A stretch of DNA of 9,008 nucleotides from NCBI GenBank assembly GCA_021158865.1, contig JAGGSX010000071.1, positions 1 through 9,008 of the forward strand, given 5' to 3'. Of the stretch, positions 5,057 through 9,008 are shown piece by piece (the first letter of the stretch is position 1; every line of letters begins with the position of its first letter). This DNA comes from Thermoplasmata archaeon. GTDB taxonomy: Archaea > Thermoplasmatota > E2 > UBA202 > JdFR-43. A program made the translations under genes and the position numbers. The notes beneath the pieces are model-generated. The model was not told where the DNA came from. It saw nothing but the letters and a program-made list of their open reading frames with translations, and did not search any database.

Positions 5057-5066
5057 TTTTAAATAT
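5057..5066 (+). promoter_or_regulatory. TATA box of the coiled-coil gene
   Basis: TTTTAAATAT, centred near 5061, predicts transcription from about 5087 and hence a leader of about 6 nt before ATG 5093. It argues against the in-frame TTG at 5084 as start, since that codon would lie at or before the transcription start. Confidence 0.55.
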
Positions 5067-5092
5067 CAATAAAATCTTTTCTTTTGATTAAC

Positions 5093-5935
5093 ATGGAAGA
5101 AGTATATGGTATTGAAGAATTAAAAGAAAATTTTGACAGGCTTATAGAAGAGATAGATTCAATAGTTAAAGGTTCTCACAGGGAGAAAGAAGCTTTAGAA
5201 AAATTAAGAAAATTCATTTCAAAAGAGCAAATTGAAAGAATTGAAGCAATGATGGATTCAATGAAAAAAAGATTGAATGAAGCGGAAGAAAGAGCAATGA
5301 CGGCATTGCAGGAAGCAGAAAGATATAAAAATGAGCTGGAGAAAGAGCAAATGAGACTTGAAAAATTGTGGGATGCATATAAAAAGCAGGAAGATGATTT
5401 TGCAGAAGTAAATAGACAGATAGGAGCTTTAAAAGAAGATATAAAAGCAAGAGAGGAAGAAATAGAAAATCTTGAAAAGAAAATTGAAGAAATGCAAGAA
5501 CTGAAAGAAGATATAAATTTACTTGAAAAAATAAAAGACGAGCTTGAAGAAAAAAATAAAGAAATTCAGGAAATCAAAACAGAACTTGCGAGAGAAAAAG
5601 AAAAGAGGAGCAGTTTTGAAAAAGAAGTAGAGGAGTTAAGGCAATACATTCCATATAAAAAGCAGGCTGAAGAACTGCGGGAAAAAGTAAAAGAGCTTGA
5701 ACCTTACAAAGCTTATGAAAAATATAAAGAAAAATATGATGAAATAGAAGAATTATATAGAAAAGAACAGGAAAGACTTGCAAAATTATACAAAGTATAT
5801 GAAGACACAAAAAAAGAATTGGATGAGACAAAAAACAAATTACAGAAATGGGAAAAGTGGTATGAAGAAAACAAAGAGTTCATTCAGGCGGCGGCGCATG
5901 CCTTCAGCAATTTGAAGATGCCTGAAACTGCTTGA
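5093..5935 (+). CDS. Long coiled-coil protein of unknown function
   Basis: The product has 280 aa and is dominated by Glu and Lys, with heptad-like spacing of Leu, Ile and Met from about residue 30 to 265. It has no signal peptide, membrane segment, Walker motif or Cys, so it is expected to be a cytoplasmic, elongated oligomer. It resembles SMC-type or filament-type coils in composition only; I do not recognise a family. Residues 185-257 are unusual: Tyr at 185, 188, 205, 208, 211, 215, 222, 233, 236 and 257 and Trp at 253 and 256, with two PYK segments (187-189, 204-206) heading similar units. The end (265-280) is an Ala-rich short tail. It is a single-gene plus-strand unit, divergent from purE and convergent with the GPN GTPase gene, with 5 nt between stops. 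ATG 5093 is preferred over an upstream TTG on promoter position. Confidence 0.85.
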   Translation: MEEVYGIEELKENFDRLIEEIDSIVKGSHREKEALEKLRKFISKEQIERIEAMMDSMKKRLNEAEERAMTALQEAERYKNELEKEQMRLEKLWDAYKKQEDDFAEVNRQIGALKEDIKAREEEIENLEKKIEEMQELKEDINLLEKIKDELEEKNKEIQEIKTELAREKEKRSSFEKEVEELRQYIPYKKQAEELREKVKELEPYKAYEKYKEKYDEIEELYRKEQERLAKLYKVYEDTKKELDETKNKLQKWEKWYEENKEFIQAAAHAFSNLKMPETA

Positions 5936-5940
5936 GCAAG

Positions 5941-6705
5941 TCATTTTTTCTCCAAATCTTCTCCCCCATAAAATATCTGTTGTATTGTTGAATATAAATC
6001 TTCCATTCCATCCCAGTTTTCAGATGAAGTTGGTATGAGCAATGTATGTGCTTCCATTTCTTTTATAACGTTCATTATTCCTTCACTTAACTGATAATAT
6101 AATGAAGGATGCTTTACTAATAAATCATCATGCAATCTTTCGGGTTTTTCGCTCCATTCCATTATCATCTTCAATGCATTTTTATCTATGAGGTCTTTTT
6201 TTGTGAGAATATTTATTATTGGAACATCAAGCCTGAATTGGGTTATAGCAGAAAGCATTAATTGAGAAACAAAATTTGTTGGTGTTGTTGAAAGAGAAGG
6301 ATCAATCAAAAATAGAACAATTGAATTTTTTTTGCCAACCTGTTCTATTATAACCTTCCCAGCACTTCTAAATACAAACAATTCAAGTTGTCCCGGGGTA
6401 TCAAATATAACATAGTCTGCTCTATACTCATTCAATCTTTCTTCAAGAATTTTTGCATCTAAAGCAAGTAAATCTGCAGATAAAATTTGTGCACCATTAG
6501 GACCAAGCTTATATTCTTTCATAACTTTTTCGAGAGAGAGCCATTCCCGAACATCTATCTCTGGAGAGTAAGGCAAATTTGTTACACCCGGGTCAAGGTT
6601 TACTGCTATTGAATCATAACTCTGATGATGACACCATTCATTGAATGTATATGTTAAACTCGTTTTTCCCGAGCCTGCTGTTCCAACGATATAAATATTT
6701 ATCAT
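5941..6705 (-). CDS. GPN-loop GTPase
   Basis: P-loop GTPase of the SIMIBI class. In eukaryotes the GPN1-3 proteins assist RNA polymerase II assembly and nuclear import; archaeal members such as PAB0955 are homodimers of unclear role. The 254 aa include the G1 loop GTAGSGKTS (8-16), NLDPG (36-40), the diagnostic GPN at 68-70, switch motif DTPGQLE (102-108) and G4 TKKD (168-171). All hallmark residues are intact. The ATG overlaps the purD stop (ATGA), and GAGAGG lies 3 nt upstream as a short-spaced Shine-Dalgarno-like site, so it is the second gene of a purD operon. The nearby rpoK gene is suggestive given the eukaryotic role in polymerase assembly, but that is only inference. It is followed closely by the convergent coiled-coil gene. 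Confidence 0.94.
   Translation of the reverse strand: MINIYIVGTAGSGKTSLTYTFNEWCHHQSYDSIAVNLDPGVTNLPYSPEIDVREWLSLEKVMKEYKLGPNGAQILSADLLALDAKILEERLNEYRADYVIFDTPGQLELFVFRSAGKVIIEQVGKKNSIVLFLIDPSLSTTPTNFVSQLMLSAITQFRLDVPIINILTKKDLIDKNALKMIMEWSEKPERLHDDLLVKHPSLYYQLSEGIMNVIKEMEAHTLLIPTSSENWDGMEDLYSTIQQIFYGGEDLEKK
5944..5949 (+). terminator. T-run terminator candidate for the coiled-coil gene
   Basis: TTTTTT lies 8 nt after the stop codon of the coiled-coil gene. It is inside the last codons of the convergent GPN GTPase gene, where its complement encodes Lys. A T-run is the common archaeal termination signal. Confidence 0.4.
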
Positions 6706-8027
6706 ATTCCTCTCAACATCTCTATATGTTTTATTCTTTTTTCAATGGTTTCTTTTTTTCCTATATCGTGCCTTATAAAAACGTTTCCTTTTATGTGCCT
6801 TAATCCAGCTTCGCATATTTTCTCTGCATCTTCTATTTCATCTGATATCCCAACAACAGCCAAGCTCCTTGATTTTGTTGTGTAAATTTTCCCGTCTTTT
6901 TCATTTACAGATGCATAAAATAAAATTCCACCTGATTTTTTAATTCCCTCTTCATCCACTTCTATTTTTTCTCCTTCTTTTGGATTTATTCCATATCCTT
7001 CTGGAACAGCATATTTGCAAACAGTGCTCTTGTTGATAAAATCAATGTATTTACTTCTTAAATTTCCTGAAGCCATTTTCATACTTATTTCAACAAAATT
7101 TCCTTTAAGGAGGGGAAGGATATTCATTGCTTCTGGGTCTCCAAATCTTGCATTCACTTCAATTATTTTTGGGCCCTCTCCAGTCAACATGAACTGACCA
7201 TATATCACACCTTTGTATATTCTTCCCTCGCTTTTCAATGCATCGACAATTTTCTGCAAAATGGTTGCAGCTTCTTCATAATCATCTGCACTCATAAAAG
7301 GAAGCAACCCACTTTTATGTGAGTATGAGCCCATGCCGCCTGTATTTGGTCCCATGTCGCCGGGCAACAATCTTTTATGATCTTGCACAGCAGGCATCGG
7401 GTATATTGAATTTCCATCACAGAAAGCTTGAAGTGTGAATTCTTCTCCAACCACCTTTTCTTCAATTAAGACACGATGCCTACCCCCTATACCTTTATTT
7501 ATTATATCTTCTGCATAACTAACTGCTCCTTCTATTGTATCAAAATGGTCACCAGCCACTCTTACCCCTTTTCCTCCTGTAAGACCAATGGGCTTTATTA
7601 CAACATTTCCATCGAGCATTTCAATAAATTCTTTTGCATGCTGAATGTTAGAAAAAGCTTTATTTTTTATACCACCTCTTATACCATATTTTTCCATTAA
7701 TTTTCTCATGAATTCTTTATTCGTTTCTATCTCCGCTGCTTCTTTGGTGGGAGAGGCGACCATTATTTCTTTTTTTTGTAAAGCATTTGTCAATCCTGCC
7801 TCTTCAGGCGATTCCGGTCCAATTATGGCAAGCTCGATTTTATTTTTTGAAGCATATTCAACAACTTTTTCAATATCAGTTTCGTTATGAAGAAAAAAAT
7901 CATAAGCAATTTTTTTTATTCCAGGATTTAAATTTTTCATGACGGAATAAAGCCTTGCCTCATTTCTTTTAACAGCGGAACATATAGCATGCTCTCTTGC
8001 TCCACCTCCTACAACTAAAACATTCAT
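6702..8027 (-). CDS. purD: Phosphoribosylamine-glycine ligase (GAR synthetase)
   Basis: Second step of purine synthesis: phosphoribosylamine, glycine and ATP give glycinamide ribonucleotide. The 441-aa single-domain-set enzyme has the expected length and is not fused to PurM or PurN. The N-terminal nucleotide-fold motif is VVGGGAREHA (5-14). The ATP-grasp part has ETNKEFMRKLMEKYGI (101-116), KPIGLTGGKGVRVAGD (145-160), LIEEKVVGEEFTLQAF (187-202), PGDMGPNTGGMGSYS (222-236) and the metal-binding EVNARFGDPEAM (290-301). The start is ATG 8027; a TATA box sits 45 nt upstream within the end of rpsB, and no Shine-Dalgarno site is seen. It overlaps the GPN GTPase by 4 nt. Catalytic motifs are intact and identity is secure. 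Confidence 0.97.
   Translation of the reverse strand: MNVLVVGGGAREHAICSAVKRNEARLYSVMKNLNPGIKKIAYDFFLHNETDIEKVVEYASKNKIELAIIGPESPEEAGLTNALQKKEIMVASPTKEAAEIETNKEFMRKLMEKYGIRGGIKNKAFSNIQHAKEFIEMLDGNVVIKPIGLTGGKGVRVAGDHFDTIEGAVSYAEDIINKGIGGRHRVLIEEKVVGEEFTLQAFCDGNSIYPMPAVQDHKRLLPGDMGPNTGGMGSYSHKSGLLPFMSADDYEEAATILQKIVDALKSEGRIYKGVIYGQFMLTGEGPKIIEVNARFGDPEAMNILPLLKGNFVEISMKMASGNLRSKYIDFINKSTVCKYAVPEGYGINPKEGEKIEVDEEGIKKSGGILFYASVNEKDGKIYTTKSRSLAVVGISDEIEDAEKICEAGLRHIKGNVFIRHDIGKKETIEKRIKHIEMLRGI
6709..6714 (-). promoter_or_regulatory. Shine-Dalgarno-like site for the GPN GTPase
   Basis: Minus strand GAGAGG lies 3 nt before ATG 6705, inside the end of purD. Spacing is short, and translational coupling through the ATGA overlap may matter more. 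Confidence 0.35.
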
Positions 8028-8067
8028 TAAAAGTAATGCAGAAAAGGATAATAATTTTTACTCAAGG

Positions 8068-8076
8068 TATTTAAAA
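8068..8076 (-). promoter_or_regulatory. TATA box of purD
   Basis: Minus strand TTTTAAATA followed by CC, overlapping the rpsB stop codon (8071-8073). It predicts a start near 8046 and a leader of about 19 nt, so purD probably has its own promoter even though it lies on the same strand as rpoK-rpsB. Confidence 0.45.
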
Positions 8077-8682
8077 CTCTGCTTCAAAATCTTCGACAGC
8101 ATATTTGAATTCATCGTAAGTTTTTATTTCTCCTCTTATTTTTAATATTTCTCTCGAAAGAAGCCAGTATATCAAAGCAAGTGCCTTTCTTCCCTTATTA
8201 TTTGCAGGAATTATTAAATCAATAAATCTGCTCTCATTGTTTGTATCACATAAGGCAACAATTGGAATACCAACTTTTATTGCCTCATTCATAGCCTGCT
8301 TATCTCCTATTGGATCATTTACAAGCAATATATCAACTTCTCTATAATTATCTGAAATTGGATTTGTTAAAGTTCCAGGCAAAAATCTTCCAGGCATCGA
8401 AATGAAACCACATGCTTCAGCCATCTTTAATATTGGCTTTCTCGCATAATGGCGAACAGCAGCAATCAGTACTCTGTCTGGCTCATATCTCGCCAGCAGC
8501 TTCGCCGCCGCCTTTATTCTTGCGTCAGTTTGTCGTATATCTATTATATATAGCCCATCGCTCCTAACTTTTGCTATGAATTTTTCCATGTGGGCTGTTT
8601 TTTGCTGTGTTCCTATTTCAACTCCACATGATATATACGTTTCTTCCGGAACAAGTAAATTCTCTTCTAATTTTTCTTCCAT
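8071..8682 (-). CDS. rpsB: 30S ribosomal protein S2, archaeal type
   Basis: Small-subunit protein S2 (SA/uS2 family), which binds at the back of the 30S head-body junction. At 203 aa it has archaeal length and lacks the long C-terminal extension of many bacterial forms. Signature segments are DIRQTDARI (48-56), MPGRFLPGTLTNP (96-108), DILLVNDP (117-124), VALCDTNN (142-149) and IIPANNKGRKALALIYWLL (157-175). It starts 7 nt after rpoK, with only a weak purine stretch before ATG 8682, so it is likely coupled to rpoK. The rpoK-rpsB neighbourhood is common in archaea, often with an enolase gene between them; none is present here. An Ala run at 58-60 is encoded GCGGCGGCG in otherwise AT-rich sequence. 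Confidence 0.97.
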   Translation of the reverse strand: MEEKLEENLLVPEETYISCGVEIGTQQKTAHMEKFIAKVRSDGLYIIDIRQTDARIKAAAKLLARYEPDRVLIAAVRHYARKPILKMAEACGFISMPGRFLPGTLTNPISDNYREVDILLVNDPIGDKQAMNEAIKVGIPIVALCDTNNESRFIDLIIPANNKGRKALALIYWLLSREILKIRGEIKTYDEFKYAVEDFEAEF

Positions 8683-8689
8683 CGTCTCA

Positions 8690-8887
8690 CTATACTACAC
8701 TACCTTTTATAAATTTTCCCCTTCTCCTAACAGTTATTGGAATAACCCTTTTTTCAAATTCAATTATGGCCAGCTGAACTGGGTCAATCATGCCTTCCGG
8801 GGGCTTTATTAAAAGCGGGGCTCCCATAGCTATCTGTAGCGCCCTAGCCCCTATGATTCGAGCCCTTTCAAATCTTGTGTATTTCAA
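8690..8887 (-). CDS. rpoK: DNA-directed RNA polymerase subunit K (Rpb6/omega)
   Basis: A small subunit that clamps the largest RNA polymerase subunit and helps assembly. It is homologous to the C-terminal part of eukaryotic Rpb6 and to bacterial omega. The 65-aa product has the family core YTRFERARIIGARALQI (3-19), MGAPLLI (21-27), DPVQLAIIEFEKRVIPI (35-51) and a basic end VRRRGK (53-58). The start is TTG 8887: an AGGAGG site lies 5 nt upstream, an in-frame TAG stands 12 nt before it, and the next ATG (codon 21) would cut the conserved core. A TATA box lies 47 nt upstream. It is first in the rpoK-rpsB unit. Confidence 0.95.
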   Translation of the reverse strand: MKYTRFERARIIGARALQIAMGAPLLIKPPEGMIDPVQLAIIEFEKRVIPITVRRRGKFIKGSVV

Positions 8888-8892
8888 TTTAT

Positions 8893-8898
8893 CCTCCT
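8893..8898 (-). promoter_or_regulatory. Strong Shine-Dalgarno site fixing a TTG start for rpoK
   Basis: Minus strand AGGAGG with 5-nt spacing to TTG 8887. It is the clearest ribosome binding site in the window and decides the start. Confidence 0.85.
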
Positions 8899-8929
8899 AA
8901 AACTAATGCAAGAGGTGAATATAATTGTC

Positions 8930-8938
8930 ATTTAAAAA
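8930..8938 (-). promoter_or_regulatory. TATA box of the rpoK-rpsB operon
   Basis: Minus strand TTTTTAAAT preceded by GG, centred near 8934. It predicts a start near 8908 and a leader of about 20 nt that includes the Shine-Dalgarno site. Confidence 0.5.
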
Positions 8939-9008
8939 CCTTTTCATTTTGCTGGGTTTGTCGATTTAATCAGAATGAATAAAGAAATTGTCATGTAAGT
9001 GCTTATGT

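Noticed and set aside
5084..5092. TTG start adding three residues to the coiled-coil protein
   Set aside because: The TATA box predicts transcription starting at about 5087, and ATG 5093 is close by.
8941..9008. Short frames at the right edge, including a 7-codon plus-strand frame starting near 8975
   Set aside because: All are too short to judge and lack any recognisable motif. One minus-strand frame could be the tail of an upstream gene but cannot be supported.

Overview
The window is about 9 kb of AT-rich archaeal chromosome, roughly one third G+C by eye. The archaeal markers are SRP54 with an archaeal-type M domain, RNA polymerase subunit K, archaeal-type S2, a separate GMP synthase subunit B, an MptE-type pterin kinase, a GPN-loop GTPase, TTTAAATA-like boxes about 20-47 nt upstream of starts, and a tRNA with a bulge-helix-bulge intron. 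The overall look (SRP54 P-loop with Tyr and Gln, leaderless starts, AT richness) makes me think of Thermoplasmatota, but that is a guess and the lineage is not proven here.

Layout, left to right. A minus-strand gene of unknown function runs off the left edge (1-294) behind srp54 (324-1637, minus). A plus-strand tRNA-Gly(GCC) gene follows (1730-1850), with a 48-nt intron in the T-loop. Next is a minus-strand operon read from right to left: purE, guaAB, mptE and a stand-alone E2-type acyltransferase (4669 to 1855), with overlapping or very closely spaced genes. A divergent intergenic region (4670-5092) holds promoters and a GC-richer, hairpin-rich stretch that may encode a small RNA. A plus-strand gene for a long coiled-coil protein follows (5093-5935) and converges, with a 5-nt gap, on a minus-strand pair purD then GPN GTPase (8027 to 5941). 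At the right end a minus-strand pair, rpoK then rpsB (8887 to 8071), starts from its own promoter and a textbook Shine-Dalgarno site in front of a TTG codon.

Functionally the window mixes information processing (SRP54, tRNA-Gly, RpoK, S2, GPN GTPase) with purine and pterin synthesis. PurD and PurE are early and middle steps of IMP synthesis, GuaAB makes GMP, and MptE belongs to the tetrahydromethanopterin-type pterin route that starts from GTP. No transposase, integrase, CRISPR array or phage gene is seen; this is core chromosome.

The most interesting items are the T-loop tRNA intron with a perfect bulge-helix-bulge and a competing hairpin, the structured 4801-4900 intergenic element, the PurE with Ala where class I enzymes have a second active-site His, an MptE-like protein without the usual Gly-rich motif, the aromatic-rich coiled-coil protein, and a recurrent GGCGGCGGC word at tracts of small residues in otherwise AT-rich genes.
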